From contig CAJTZN010000018.1 in assembly GCA_910584065.1 (NCBI GenBank), positions 6,723 to 62,962 on the forward strand: a DNA stretch of 56,240 bases, written 5' to 3'. Of the stretch, positions 1-8,732 are shown piece after piece (within the stretch, counting starts at the first letter, position 1; each line of letters starts with the position of its first letter). The notes beneath the pieces were generated by a model, which saw only the letters and a program-made list of their open reading frames with translations, did not search any database and had not been told where the DNA came from. This stretch comes from an uncultured Eubacterium sp. GTDB taxonomy: Bacteria > Bacillota > Clostridia > Lachnospirales > Lachnospiraceae. The position numbers and the translations under genes are program-made.

Positions 1-45
1 TTTAGCTGCTTTAGCCGCTTTAGCTGCTTTGGCCGCTTTAGCTGC
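1..45 (-). repeat. 9-bp tandem repeat encoding AAK
   Basis: Five consecutive 9-base units (TTTAGCYGC and close variants on the plus strand) encode Ala-Ala-Lys on the minus strand. Variation is confined to synonymous positions. The array is cut by the window edge, so its copy number is unknown. Confidence 0.8.
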
Positions 46-132
46 ATTTGTAGTATCGTCTTGCAAGAAAATACCTGCGCCGGCCAGCGTGAAAAGGAAG
101 GTTAAAATCCATATCCGGTATACGTTTTTCAT
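1..132 (-). CDS. Secreted small protein with Ala-Ala-Lys repeats (partial)
   Basis: The reading frame starts with ATG at 132 after a GAGG ribosome site and runs off the left edge, so only 44 residues are visible. An N-terminal stretch with a basic start and a hydrophobic core (IWILTFLFTLAGAGIFL) looks like a signal peptide or membrane anchor. It is followed by five perfect AAK tripeptides encoded by 9-base repeats. The alternating Ala/Lys pattern is typical of wall-associated or polyanion-binding tails. It is the last visible gene of the surface block that holds the Dlt-like operon. The function is unknown and the C-terminus is missing. Confidence 0.6.
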   Translation of the reverse strand, partial: MKNVYRIWILTFLFTLAGAGIFLQDDTTNAAKAAKAAKAAKAAK

Positions 133-168
133 GTGAATCCTCATTTCTATACTTGTTGTCTTGTCTGA

Positions 169-666
169 TTATGCTTTCGTTGGAATGTACCGGATATTTG
201 ATACAACATCGTCGGTTACTTCGATCTGCAGTTTGCTCTTTCCTTTTTTGTATGTATAGACACCAAATTTGTCCTTTGCTTTACCGTATTTCTTGAACAC
301 TTCGTCTAATGTGCTCCCGATTTTTATGCCCTGAGGCGTTGATACGTTGGATGTCAGGAATGTGACGCCGTTTACGAATTCTTCGCCGTCATCGGTTCGG
401 GAATAGGTATACAGGATAAAATCTTTATATTTGTATGTTCGGTCTTTTCCCTTGTAGGCACAGCTCTTTTTCACCTTGGTAGCGGTTGGTTTTCCGGCTT
501 TACTGAGAATTTTTTTCGCTTTGCCGTGCATGCTGACACTTACTTTTTTGTATTTGAATACATAACCTTTTGATTTTGCTTCAATGGGAGTGCAGAGCAT
601 CCCCAAAGTAAGTATGAGTGCTAATAGAATGGACATCGCTTTGACTGCATGTAACATTTTTTTCAT
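169..666 (-). CDS. Small secreted basic protein
   Basis: This 165-residue protein has a clear signal peptide (residues 1-30, hydrophobic core LLALILTLGML, likely cleavage after IEA). The mature part is very rich in Lys and Tyr. I recognise no named family; the end of the protein (GIKIGSTLDEVFKKYGKAKDKFG...) resembles the outer-membrane-assembly-like fold seen in small secreted Firmicutes proteins, but that is a guess. It starts after AGGAGG, 12 bases downstream of the DltD-like gene, and is probably co-transcribed. Its strong positive charge suggests an association with wall polymers. Confidence 0.75.
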   Translation of the reverse strand: MKKMLHAVKAMSILLALILTLGMLCTPIEAKSKGYVFKYKKVSVSMHGKAKKILSKAGKPTATKVKKSCAYKGKDRTYKYKDFILYTYSRTDDGEEFVNGVTFLTSNVSTPQGIKIGSTLDEVFKKYGKAKDKFGVYTYKKGKSKLQIEVTDDVVSNIRYIPTKA

Positions 667-678
667 CGTTCTTTCCTC

Positions 679-1902
679 CTAATAATTTTTTATTTCTCCA
701 TATTTATCCAACTCTTCCTGCTGCGCTTGTTTCATTTCCTCATAGAATGAAACTTTTTTTTCGTAGGCAGCAGCAAGTTCTGAATCGTTTCGATGATCGG
801 TAATCCCATATTGACCGGCCAATCTGTTTCCCAGATAGGCGGATAGTTTGTCCGCTCCGTTGAGGTTCATATGGAGACCGCCGTCGTAAGTATCTGTTTC
901 GTAGTCGATACCGGTTTCTTCTAAAAGATCGTAAAAATTTATGTACGGAAGATTATATTTTCCCGCGTAGGCAGTTACCTGATCATTGTCAGAGGAATAC
1001 CACTGCGGTGCGAGGCTCGGGGCTTTGATCAGGATCAACTGGATGCCTTTTTCCTCACACAGAATGCGGATTTTTTCCAAATATGCCAGTGGGTAACTGC
1101 CAAAGGGTTTCCCTTCTCCGGCATCGTCGAGAGCGGGCATATTTGTATCGTTGCCGTTCTCTTCCTCTTCTTCATCGGCTCCCTCGATGTCCCCCCACGG
1201 GTCGTCAATAAGATCATCGGATTCCATGGATGTATCTTCGTCTTCTTCCGGGGTTTCTTCCTCCGGTTTACCGAGAAGCCAGGTTGGATCGGCCACATCC
1301 GATTCACTGACCGGCAGGACATCGATTCGCATATAGTAACCGTTATGCGTCACCTTTCTTGCGTTCCAGTAGTATGTCATATCGCTCCCGGATAGATCGA
1401 AGATCCGCTGGTGGTAGCGCAGCAACGGAAAAATGTAATCCAGCAGATGTTCGCCCTTGCACATGGATGCCTGTATGGCATCGAATTTCGTTTTTGACCA
1501 CTTCATCCCGTCGAGTGCCATGCGGTTATATTCCTCGCGCTGCGGTTCGGCGTGTGTCAGTGCCTGGACGTTGTAGATTACAGCTTTCGGCGTTTCGTAT
1601 CGCAGTGTATCCTCGAGCATATAGTAGGAGTGCCACGTAAGCTGCTGGGCATTTCCCCGGATATAGCTGGTGATGCCGAAGTGTTTCCATAAATAAATGG
1701 GGTCAAAATTTTCATAAACCTCACAGTCGCCGATGAACAGTACATCGTGCGGGGTCGTCTCATTGTAATATTCAGATGTGAAATTTCCTTCTAATATGTC
1801 ATCGGCATATTTTGGTTCTACGAGCCGCTGCAGCGCCAGAAATAATATAAGGACTATGCCTGCGGATAGTATGGCAGCGGCTGCTTTTTTCCATCGGTTC
1901 AT
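679..1902 (-). CDS. DltD-like / SGNH-fold membrane-anchored protein
   Basis: This 407-residue protein has one N-terminal membrane helix (residues 8-25) and an extracellular SGNH-like domain. In the block-I motif the usual nucleophile Ser position reads GDC (Cys60, in FIGDCEVYENF), and near the C-terminus DGGLHMNLNG supplies the Asp/His pair. An acidic low-complexity insert (about residues 213-255, rich in Glu and Asp) splits the domain. DltD-type proteins act with the MBOAT protein in the final transfer of an acyl group to an extracellular polymer. The gene lies 8 bases behind the MBOAT gene, with its AGGAG over the upstream stop, which points to translational coupling. Confidence 0.8.
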   Translation of the reverse strand: MNRWKKAAAAILSAGIVLILFLALQRLVEPKYADDILEGNFTSEYYNETTPHDVLFIGDCEVYENFDPIYLWKHFGITSYIRGNAQQLTWHSYYMLEDTLRYETPKAVIYNVQALTHAEPQREEYNRMALDGMKWSKTKFDAIQASMCKGEHLLDYIFPLLRYHQRIFDLSGSDMTYYWNARKVTHNGYYMRIDVLPVSESDVADPTWLLGKPEEETPEEDEDTSMESDDLIDDPWGDIEGADEEEEENGNDTNMPALDDAGEGKPFGSYPLAYLEKIRILCEEKGIQLILIKAPSLAPQWYSSDNDQVTAYAGKYNLPYINFYDLLEETGIDYETDTYDGGLHMNLNGADKLSAYLGNRLAGQYGITDHRNDSELAAAYEKKVSFYEEMKQAQQEELDKYGEIKNY

Positions 1903-1910
1903 ACATTCTC

Positions 1911-3512
1911 CTAAAATTGATTATAAATAAACTGCTTGGCGTCATATCCGATGCCGTAGTTTCCTAACAGCAGTACGGCAAAGAATAAGAGCACGTAAAC
2001 GGTAAATTTCAGCGCGTAAGGCCATTTTGCTACCTTTTCACGCGCGCGGCCGTTCCGCCCCGCCAGGCTGACAAAAAACATCAGAAGGACGCCGAAAGCC
2101 AGAACGGCATAGTCGGATACCGACAATCCGAGATCAAGCAATTCCTGCCTTGTCACGGCGTGGATGTCGAAGCGGGTGAACATGTGGATAAACTGGCGGA
2201 TGGATGTGCGCACGCTGCCATAATTGTCAAATAGGCGGATACAGCTCATGAGTAAAAACGTGCGGATGACCTGAAAAGCCCGGTAGAGCGTACTCCGCTC
2301 CAAAAATGGGAAGCGGGCGTGGAATCGCTCGTACAGGGGAGCCAGTTCGCCGGAGATCAGAATGATCACGCCGTTTGTCAATCCCCATGCCACAAAGTGC
2401 CAGTCGGCCCCGTGCCAGATGCCGGTAGCCAGCCAGACGACCATGGTCGATATGTAAACGGCAGCGCGTTTTGCTACTGCCATTCCAAATTTCTTTTTAC
2501 AGAAAGAGGTCACTGCTTTGAGCGGCCGGCTGATGCTGAATGGGTAAAATACATAGTCGCGGAACCAGGTGCCCATCGTGATATGCCATCTTCTCCAGTA
2601 TTCTGCGATATTTTTGGAAAAGAATGGGCGGATGAAGTTTTCTTCCAGACGGATGCCAAAAACCTGTGCGATTCCGATCGTGATGTCAATGCCGCCAGTG
2701 AAATCGGCGTATAACTGTACGGCGTAAAATAACATTCCGATGAAAACGAACGCACCCGTATAATAATGTGGATCTTCCATCAGTATACCGACTGCCGCGC
2801 CGATGCGGTCGGCGATCACGAGTTTTTTAAAATAGCCCCACAACATGCGTTCCAGTCCGAAGCGCACGGTTTTCCAGTCAAAGGAATGCTGCTGGTACAG
2901 TGTTTCTTTTAGATCGCTGTAGCGGCTGATCGGTCCCTGGATCAGCTGCGGAAAAAAGGAGACGAACAGCATGAAACGAAATACGTTTTTCTGCGGCTCA
3001 CATTTGTTCCAGTAAACATCGAGCAGGTAGCCGACGGCCTGAAACGTGTAAAACGAGATTCCCATCGGCAGGATGAGATCCGCATAGGGCAGCGCGTGCG
3101 CACCGCTCTGTTTCAGCACGACATTGATATTATCTATGGCAAAATTTGTGTATTTCAGTACAGCGAGTATCCCCAGATTGATAAACAGGCAGAGCAGCAT
3201 CCACCGTTTTTTCTTTTGGTTGATCTGTTTTTTGTACGCCTTCTTTTCTTCCCGGGACGGTTTTGGAAGGTCGCCGTTTTTAATGGCCTGCTCGTATTGT
3301 TCCCGTTTGCGGTCATAGCTTCCCATCTTTCTTCCCGCCGCGTAAACGGTGAGTGAAGTGGTGAGTATAAACAGGGGATAAAAGGTTCCCGCCATAAAGT
3401 AAAAACCGAAACTTGCAGTCAGCAGTAAGATCCACTGGAAGCGCTTTGGGATCAAATAGTAAAGTACAAAGAGCAGTAAAATAAATCCGACAAATCCATA
3501 TGATGTAAACAC
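1911..3512 (-). CDS. MBOAT-family O-acyltransferase (DltB-like)
   Basis: This is a 533-residue polytopic membrane protein of the MBOAT family, which moves an acyl or D-alanyl group from a carrier protein across the membrane. Visible signatures are EYWRRWH (His310) and the catalytic-type His367 in GIWHGADWHF, the expected size, and many hydrophobic helices. The start is GTG at 3512 after AAGGAG. It lies between the acyl-carrier gene and the DltD-like gene. The cytoplasmic loop around residues 60-105 is long and basic. Members with this gene order act on teichoic acids or on exopolysaccharides; the sequence alone does not say which. Confidence 0.9.
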   Translation of the reverse strand: MFTSYGFVGFILLLFVLYYLIPKRFQWILLLTASFGFYFMAGTFYPLFILTTSLTVYAAGRKMGSYDRKREQYEQAIKNGDLPKPSREEKKAYKKQINQKKKRWMLLCLFINLGILAVLKYTNFAIDNINVVLKQSGAHALPYADLILPMGISFYTFQAVGYLLDVYWNKCEPQKNVFRFMLFVSFFPQLIQGPISRYSDLKETLYQQHSFDWKTVRFGLERMLWGYFKKLVIADRIGAAVGILMEDPHYYTGAFVFIGMLFYAVQLYADFTGGIDITIGIAQVFGIRLEENFIRPFFSKNIAEYWRRWHITMGTWFRDYVFYPFSISRPLKAVTSFCKKKFGMAVAKRAAVYISTMVVWLATGIWHGADWHFVAWGLTNGVIILISGELAPLYERFHARFPFLERSTLYRAFQVIRTFLLMSCIRLFDNYGSVRTSIRQFIHMFTRFDIHAVTRQELLDLGLSVSDYAVLAFGVLLMFFVSLAGRNGRAREKVAKWPYALKFTVYVLLFFAVLLLGNYGIGYDAKQFIYNQF

Positions 3513-3526
3513 GGTCGTTCCACTCC

Positions 3527-3772
3527 TTATTCATCCATCAGGCGGACGATCATGGCGGTTAGCCGTTCCACCGAATTGAAGTTTTCCGCGACAAAATCCC
3601 TCGCTGTAATTTCCACGTCAAATTCTTCACTGAGCTCTGTTACAAGGGTGACAAGGTCGAACGAATCCAATATTTTGCCATCCACAAGCTGTTCTTCAGA
3701 GGCGAAGTCAACGTCCGCATGAAGTTCTTCTAAAATCGCTAAAATGCCTTCTCTGATTTCATCTGTTTCCAT
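3527..3772 (-). CDS. Acyl/D-alanyl carrier protein (DltC-like)
   Basis: This 81-residue acidic protein is of the phosphopantetheine carrier family. The attachment serine is Ser37 in ILDSFDLVTLV, followed by the helix-II pattern typical of carrier proteins. Length and position between the adenylation enzyme and the MBOAT gene match DltC. It should carry the activated residue as a thioester on its 4'-phosphopantetheine arm from the ligase to the membrane transferase. Its stop lies 14 bases before the GTG start of the MBOAT gene. Confidence 0.9.
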   Translation of the reverse strand: METDEIREGILAILEELHADVDFASEEQLVDGKILDSFDLVTLVTELSEEFDVEITARDFVAENFNSVERLTAMIVRLMDE

Positions 3773-3830
3773 TCTGTCCTCACAATCTGCCGCAGAAGCG
3801 GCGGTCCTTTACTAATAGCAGTTATGCTGT

Positions 3831-5369
3831 TTACTTGTTTTTCACGCGGCGTTTTTTCCGCTGTTCCATATAGAGTTCCTGCATTTTCTGACGGTCCATT
3901 TTTCCGTTGGCGGTCAGAGGGAGCCGGTCGGTCTGCATGATCGCGTTTGGCAGCATATATCTGGGCAGACGCTCTTTCAGGGCAGCAGTCAATTGTTTTT
4001 TGTCGGTATCACCCGTATAAAACAATACGATCTTATTATTCTCTTTTATGTACAGGCAGCAGCATGTCGTCACCCCGTCGATCCGCGCGGCATCGGCTTC
4101 GATCTCGCCGAGCTCGATCCGGTGTCCCATATGCTTGATCTGGTGATCCTGACGCGAGATAAACATGAGATCGCCATTTTCGTTGCGGCGCCCGATGTCA
4201 CCCGTGTGGTAGATCCGCTGTGGATAACACGGTGTCAGAGGATTCTGGGTAAATACTTCTGCCGTTTTCTGCGGGTTGTTGTAATAGCCGTGCGTCAGGC
4301 ATGTACCGGAGATACATATCTCGCCGCTTTCGCCATCGGGTACCTCTTTTCCTTCCCGATCGATCAGGTAAACGCGTGTATTTTTAAATGGTTTTCCGAT
4401 GGGAATGGATTCTGACTCTTCGAACAGGCGGTCGGCTGGATAATAGCAGCTCATGCCGGTAGCTTCTGTTGGTCCGTACAGATTATAAAACCTGGCGTGA
4501 GGAAGCGTTTCTTTCCAAAGGTTAAACTGTCTGACCGGAAACACTTCGCTGCCAAAGGCAATCGTATGTAAATACTGCGGTTTTATAATATCAAACGTTC
4601 CAAATGTGGAAATCATCGTCAGGGCTGAAACGACCCAGCAGACGGTGTTTATTTTATGTTCATTCAGATATTCGACCAGTTTCACCGGAATGGAAAAATG
4701 TTCTTTGGGGATGAGCCATGTCATCGCCCCGAATTTTAAGGTCGGATAGATTTCCTTCAGGCAGGCGTCCAGATAGAGCGGCGTCTGATTGCCAAAAACG
4801 GTGTCCTCGTTGAAGGAAAGGGCTTCTGTCAGGTTTTCGATATAGTCGATGACACCGCGGTGATGTCCAACGACGCCTTTTGGTATGCCGGTGGAACCGG
4901 ATGTAAAAAGCACGTAGATCGGATCTTCGTCAAGTGAGTTTTCCCGTATCTGTGCCAGTTTTTTATCGTCGGGCGGGCAGGAAAGACATTCTTCATAGGA
5001 AAAGGAATTTCCCGTAAAAGCGAGGCTGTTTACTTTATCCTGCGTACTCTCGTCATAGATCAGGTACTTTGCCTCCGTGTTTTCCAAAATCAGTTCAATC
5101 CGCCGCCTCGGCATTTCCTCATCGATCGGCACATAGTAGCAGCCGGCGTAAATGACGCCAAAAAAGGCAGTCAGCGTTTCCGGCGATCTTTTCATATAAA
5201 TGAGCACCGGTTCCCGGTATGCCTGTTCAGAAGCAAGGCGGCTGCCAATCTGTCGGGAGCGCTGAAAGATTTCTCCAAAGGACAGAGCCGACGTGTCGTC
5301 TGCAAATGCTGTTTTATCCGGTATACGTTGTGCAGTCTGTTCTAAATATTCCAAGACATTGGTTTGCAT
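3831..5369 (-). CDS. Amino-acid adenylating ligase (DltA-like)
   Basis: This 512-residue ANL-superfamily enzyme activates a carboxylate with ATP and loads it on a carrier protein. The P-loop-like motif FTSGSTGIPKG lies at residues 155-165. NLYGPTEAT, the HTGDIGRRN core motif and the C-terminal LPLTANGKMDR with its catalytic Lys are all present. The length fits DltA (about 500 residues). D-alanine is the expected substrate from the DltC/B/D-like neighbours, but the specificity pocket was not checked. It is the first gene of a four-gene set and has its own promoter at 5409-5437. Confidence 0.85.
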   Translation of the reverse strand: MQTNVLEYLEQTAQRIPDKTAFADDTSALSFGEIFQRSRQIGSRLASEQAYREPVLIYMKRSPETLTAFFGVIYAGCYYVPIDEEMPRRRIELILENTEAKYLIYDESTQDKVNSLAFTGNSFSYEECLSCPPDDKKLAQIRENSLDEDPIYVLFTSGSTGIPKGVVGHHRGVIDYIENLTEALSFNEDTVFGNQTPLYLDACLKEIYPTLKFGAMTWLIPKEHFSIPVKLVEYLNEHKINTVCWVVSALTMISTFGTFDIIKPQYLHTIAFGSEVFPVRQFNLWKETLPHARFYNLYGPTEATGMSCYYPADRLFEESESIPIGKPFKNTRVYLIDREGKEVPDGESGEICISGTCLTHGYYNNPQKTAEVFTQNPLTPCYPQRIYHTGDIGRRNENGDLMFISRQDHQIKHMGHRIELGEIEADAARIDGVTTCCCLYIKENNKIVLFYTGDTDKKQLTAALKERLPRYMLPNAIMQTDRLPLTANGKMDRQKMQELYMEQRKKRRVKNK

Positions 5370-5408
5370 GTCTTATCTCATCTCCTTTTAGCCCTGACAT
5401 CTTTTATC

Positions 5409-5437
5409 AGTATAACACATTTTCTGTAAATCCGCAA
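5409..5437 (-). promoter_or_regulatory. Promoter of the Dlt-like operon
   Basis: On the minus strand a -35 TTGCGG (5432-5437) and a -10 TATACT (5409-5414) are separated by 17 bases, 40 bases before the ATG at 5369. The spacing is ideal and the -10 matches 5 of 6 consensus bases. It makes the four Dlt-like genes independent of the upstream transglutaminase genes. Confidence 0.65.
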
Positions 5438-5507
5438 CTTGCGCGCCTCATGGGCGCGGAATGGGATGCCGCGGGGGGCGATTGCCATGGCGCAGCAGGA
5501 AAAGCGG

Positions 5508-7046
5508 TTAGCGGAAAGTGGCGCCTTCGTAACCTTTTGTTGCCTTTTTCTGCCAGCTATGGCACGTTTTCCAAAATGAGGTTCCTTTTTTGTACCAGAC
5601 GTTCATAGCGCTTTTGTTCCTGCAGGCTACTGGCACGTCATACCAGTAGTATTTTTTTCCCAGTTTTACAAAAGACCAGTTGTGATAATCCCTGCTTTTG
5701 TTTTTATTGACATAATAGCCGTCTACGATGTAAGCTTCTACGCCGGCTTCGTTGCACAGTATATTGAACATCGGAGTCAGGAAGCTGCAGCTTCCCTTGC
5801 GGTAGGCAAGTGCGGTCGAGGCGCGGCTGCAGTCGTGCCAGTTTGTTCCGATGCAGAGTGCCGTTCCCTTGTAAATCTGTTTCATGATCTTATCTTCATA
5901 AGCCTGCGCTTTCTTTTTTACGGATGACTTATAATACTTGATATAGCACTTCATTTTTTTCAGTTTGCTGTAATCCTTTACGTCTTTTGTAAAGGTGCAG
6001 TTCTTTACCATCCAGCGGAAAATTGTCTGTACCCGCTTGTCATCGCTCATGTTCTTTTTGATGAGTTTACTGTTTATGAGATGTGCCATGTAATCGAGAC
6101 TGGCATCTCCCGTGTAGATCGCATACCGTTTGCCGGACGTCGAAGCCGTCACTTTGCCGGAGCTGCTGTCGTATTCCTCGGATTCAAAAGCGGAGCTGTT
6201 TTTTTCTTTAATGGCGGAGTAGGAATACCAACTGTAATAATTGTTGTTGTAGTCCTCGTAGTAACTTGTGCCGTCTATATAGGGCTGGTTGTTTTTTTTC
6301 GGTTTTTCATAGCGGTATCCGTCCGTCTTTTCATCCTGGTTTGGATCGGCGACGTAAGAGGTGATCTTGTAACTATAGTTTTTGTTCTTTTTTAATCGTT
6401 TGCTTTTGTCATGAAAAACTTCAAAGTTTTTGTCTGTTATGTTAGCCACAAAGGAATAGTTTTTCGCGCCGGCCTCTTTGCGGTAAATGTAATAGCCGTC
6501 TGCACCTTTTGCAGCGTCCCATGTTACGGTGTTTTCCATGCGGAGCGGGCTTTTTACCTTTACCCCGGTGACTTTTTCCGGCAGGATGCCGAATTTCAGT
6601 ATGTGGTATCCAGAGTAGCGGCCTTTGCCGAGGATAATAACTCTGCCGACGCCATAAGTTACATTATTTTCGTATTGGATGGTGTAGTCTTCGTTTTCCT
6701 TTAGTGTGACAGGCTGTCCGCTTCTGCCGGCGCCAGAAACGGCAACGGCAGGAGTGATCGCAGATCCCGTATAGCGGTAGGCATTCTTTTCCAAAGTAAA
6801 CTGAAAATGGGAAACAGCGGGTTCGGGTGTCGGAACCGCGGTTGGCGTCGGTGTCGCGTCGAGATCCGGCACTGTGGATGCAGTCGGCGCCGGTGTCTGG
6901 TAATAAGAATCGGAGTCGTCATCATAGCGGTCGTCGTTGTCGTCATAGTCGTAATCATGATAAGAAAAGGCGAAGGCATTCGGACCGGACAGGGCACACA
7001 GTAGAATGCCGAGGGCAAGTGCTGCGAGTAATTTTTTGTGATTCAT
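5508..7046 (-). CDS. Secreted transglutaminase-like protein with Ig/FnIII-type domains
   Basis: The start is placed at ATG 7046, which follows GGAGGAAACC and gives a signal peptide at once; the frame is open 14 codons further upstream without a better ribosome site. After the signal comes an acidic Asp/Tyr-rich stretch and a Thr/Pro linker. An Ig-like domain (VTLKENEDYTIQYENNV) and an FnIII-like domain (VTWDAAKGADGYYIYRKE) follow. The C-terminal domain has the transglutaminase-like triad pattern: Cys in YRKGSCSFLTPMF, His in DYHNWSF and Asp in WYDVPV. Such secreted domains in gut Clostridia are mostly uncharacterised peptidase or cross-linking candidates. It probably follows 7113-8579 in one transcript. 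Confidence 0.8.
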   Translation of the reverse strand: MNHKKLLAALALGILLCALSGPNAFAFSYHDYDYDDNDDRYDDDSDSYYQTPAPTASTVPDLDATPTPTAVPTPEPAVSHFQFTLEKNAYRYTGSAITPAVAVSGAGRSGQPVTLKENEDYTIQYENNVTYGVGRVIILGKGRYSGYHILKFGILPEKVTGVKVKSPLRMENTVTWDAAKGADGYYIYRKEAGAKNYSFVANITDKNFEVFHDKSKRLKKNKNYSYKITSYVADPNQDEKTDGYRYEKPKKNNQPYIDGTSYYEDYNNNYYSWYSYSAIKEKNSSAFESEEYDSSSGKVTASTSGKRYAIYTGDASLDYMAHLINSKLIKKNMSDDKRVQTIFRWMVKNCTFTKDVKDYSKLKKMKCYIKYYKSSVKKKAQAYEDKIMKQIYKGTALCIGTNWHDCSRASTALAYRKGSCSFLTPMFNILCNEAGVEAYIVDGYYVNKNKSRDYHNWSFVKLGKKYYWYDVPVACRNKSAMNVWYKKGTSFWKTCHSWQKKATKGYEGATFR

Positions 7047-7112
7047 GGTTTCCTCCATTTCTGCGCGGGTAGTTTTATTGCGCGCCATTCAATTTGTGTC
7101 GGACGTTTATGG

Positions 7113-8579
7113 TCAAAAGATCCGGGTCAGGGTCTGCTTAGCTGATTTCGGTATTTTGGCATAATTCCATATATATTTATTTCCGTGGGACCTGGAGTAA
7201 TTTGTCAGCTGTGCGTCCGTCAGCAGGCAGAATCTTCCGCCGCCGATGCGCGGACCGCAGTCGTAGTGGTACCAGCCCTTTCCCGTATAGACCATATTCC
7301 ACCAGTGATGTCCGGCTCCCCGGTGGCGCGTTACTTCTATATTCGGGATCCCGGCACGGGTCAGAAGCTCTCTTGCCACGGCATAATAGGTGAAGCAGTC
7401 GCCTCTTCCGTACCGGATTCCGTGAATTGCTTCCTGTTCCCAGCCATTTTTATTGGAAGTGCCGACATAGACGATGTGTCTTCGTGTATAGTTGTAAATG
7501 GCGGTAGCCTTTTTTTTCGTTGACCAGTTTTTACGGATGATCCGGGACAGTACCTGATCCGCAATCTGATCAACCTGCTTCGTTTTTCGCACTTCTATTT
7601 TTGCCCGGGCCCGTTTGACATTTCCGGCTTTGTCCGTAGCCACATATGTAATCTGGTATATACCTGGCTTTTCGAAATCGACTTTTTTTGTATTAACGGT
7701 GAGTTTTACTTTACCTTCCCTGTCATCGGTGGCCTTCACGTACTGGAAATAATCGTATTTTTTATCATCGCCGTAAACGACCTGATAGGGCATTTTCTGG
7801 TTATAACTGTTTTTTCCAATGAAGCCGGTGATGACTGGTGGCGTTCTGTCAGCGGTTCCCCAGTGGTAGGAAGTTTTTTTCTGGACAAAGTCATAGCAGG
7901 TATACATGTGGTTGGAATAAACTTTCAGTTTCCGGCAGTCAAGTTTTGCAGCGTTTCTTTCCGCTTCCGTCACACGGGATGACGGTACAGTCCCTTGCGC
8001 TGTTACGGTTGCGGTTTTTCCGGCCGCGACTTTTCCAAATGAAAGTGTGAGTTTTTTGCCAGCAATCTCCGCACTGACCACTACGTCTGCCGCCGCCTTT
8101 TTTCCAACATTTTTAATTTCCAGAACGGCTGAGTACGCATCCTGTCCGGTCGTCCCCATTTCAGTTCCCGCTGTTTCCGTCTGGGCGAATGTGAGTGTAT
8201 TTGTTTGGAGAACAAACTCTCCGGTACACACATCTACGCCTTTTTTCTTTTTCTCATTGGCTATGACGGATACTTTTTGTTTTTTTATCGTGTTTCCCTG
8301 TTTGATGAGGATCACTGCCTTCCCGATTTTTTTGGCGGTAACGATCCCCTCTTCGTTTACCCATACGATTGATGTATCGCTGCTTTGATAAGAGGCATTT
8401 TTTTTAGTGATGCGAAAGCTGGTGCCCAGCTTGATCTTTTTTTGTCCGCCTCTCGCGGCATGACTGCCGGCCGGCAGTATCAGAGCAGAGAGCACGAGTC
8501 CGAGCAGGACTGTCATGATATAGGCAGCGATACGGCATGTAGTAATAGAGGCAGTGGCCGAGTTCCTGTTGAGTCTCAT
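7113..8579 (-). CDS. Secreted transglutaminase-like protein with Big-type domains
   Basis: The start is placed at ATG 8579 after AAAAGGAG, giving 488 residues with a signal peptide (hydrophobic core VLLGLVLSALILPAG, cleavage near SHA/A). An Ig-like Big_2-type module (DTSIVWVNEEGIVTAKKIGKAVILIKQ) comes next. A middle CARDB-like module and an HYR/DUF5011-type module (KPGIYQITYVATDKAGNV) follow. The C-terminal transglutaminase-like domain carries the triad Cys395 (GRGDCFTYY), His425 (GAGHHWWNMV) and Asp440 (WYHYDCGPR). All catalytic residues are present, so it may be an active cysteine enzyme on the cell surface. It is the first gene of the surface block. Confidence 0.85.
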   Translation of the reverse strand: MRLNRNSATASITTCRIAAYIMTVLLGLVLSALILPAGSHAARGGQKKIKLGTSFRITKKNASYQSSDTSIVWVNEEGIVTAKKIGKAVILIKQGNTIKKQKVSVIANEKKKKGVDVCTGEFVLQTNTLTFAQTETAGTEMGTTGQDAYSAVLEIKNVGKKAAADVVVSAEIAGKKLTLSFGKVAAGKTATVTAQGTVPSSRVTEAERNAAKLDCRKLKVYSNHMYTCYDFVQKKTSYHWGTADRTPPVITGFIGKNSYNQKMPYQVVYGDDKKYDYFQYVKATDDREGKVKLTVNTKKVDFEKPGIYQITYVATDKAGNVKRARAKIEVRKTKQVDQIADQVLSRIIRKNWSTKKKATAIYNYTRRHIVYVGTSNKNGWEQEAIHGIRYGRGDCFTYYAVARELLTRAGIPNIEVTRHRGAGHHWWNMVYTGKGWYHYDCGPRIGGGRFCLLTDAQLTNYSRSHGNKYIWNYAKIPKSAKQTLTRIF

Positions 8580-8671
8580 GTTTGAAATGTCATCTCCTTT
8601 TAAGTTTTTACATTTTTGTCCGTACATATAGATAGACGTATAAATAATGCAAAAGGTTTTAAATTTTTTTA

Positions 8672-8712
8672 TTTTTTATAAAAAAGATGCTCCCCGTATG
8701 CCGGGGAACATC
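8672..8712 (-). terminator. Rho-independent terminator of glgB
   Basis: On the minus strand an 11-bp stem (8686-8696 with 8702-8712, one mismatch) with a 5-base loop is followed by a T-rich run. It lies 21 bases behind the glgB stop and separates the glycogen genes from the surface block. Confidence 0.8.
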
Positions 8713-8732
8713 TTCGGATCCAATATGTTCCT

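Noticed and set aside
7113..8579. Assignment of the two transglutaminase-fold proteins as true protein cross-linkers
   Set aside because: The triad is visible, but many such bacterial domains are peptidases; the sequence alone does not decide, so only the fold is named.
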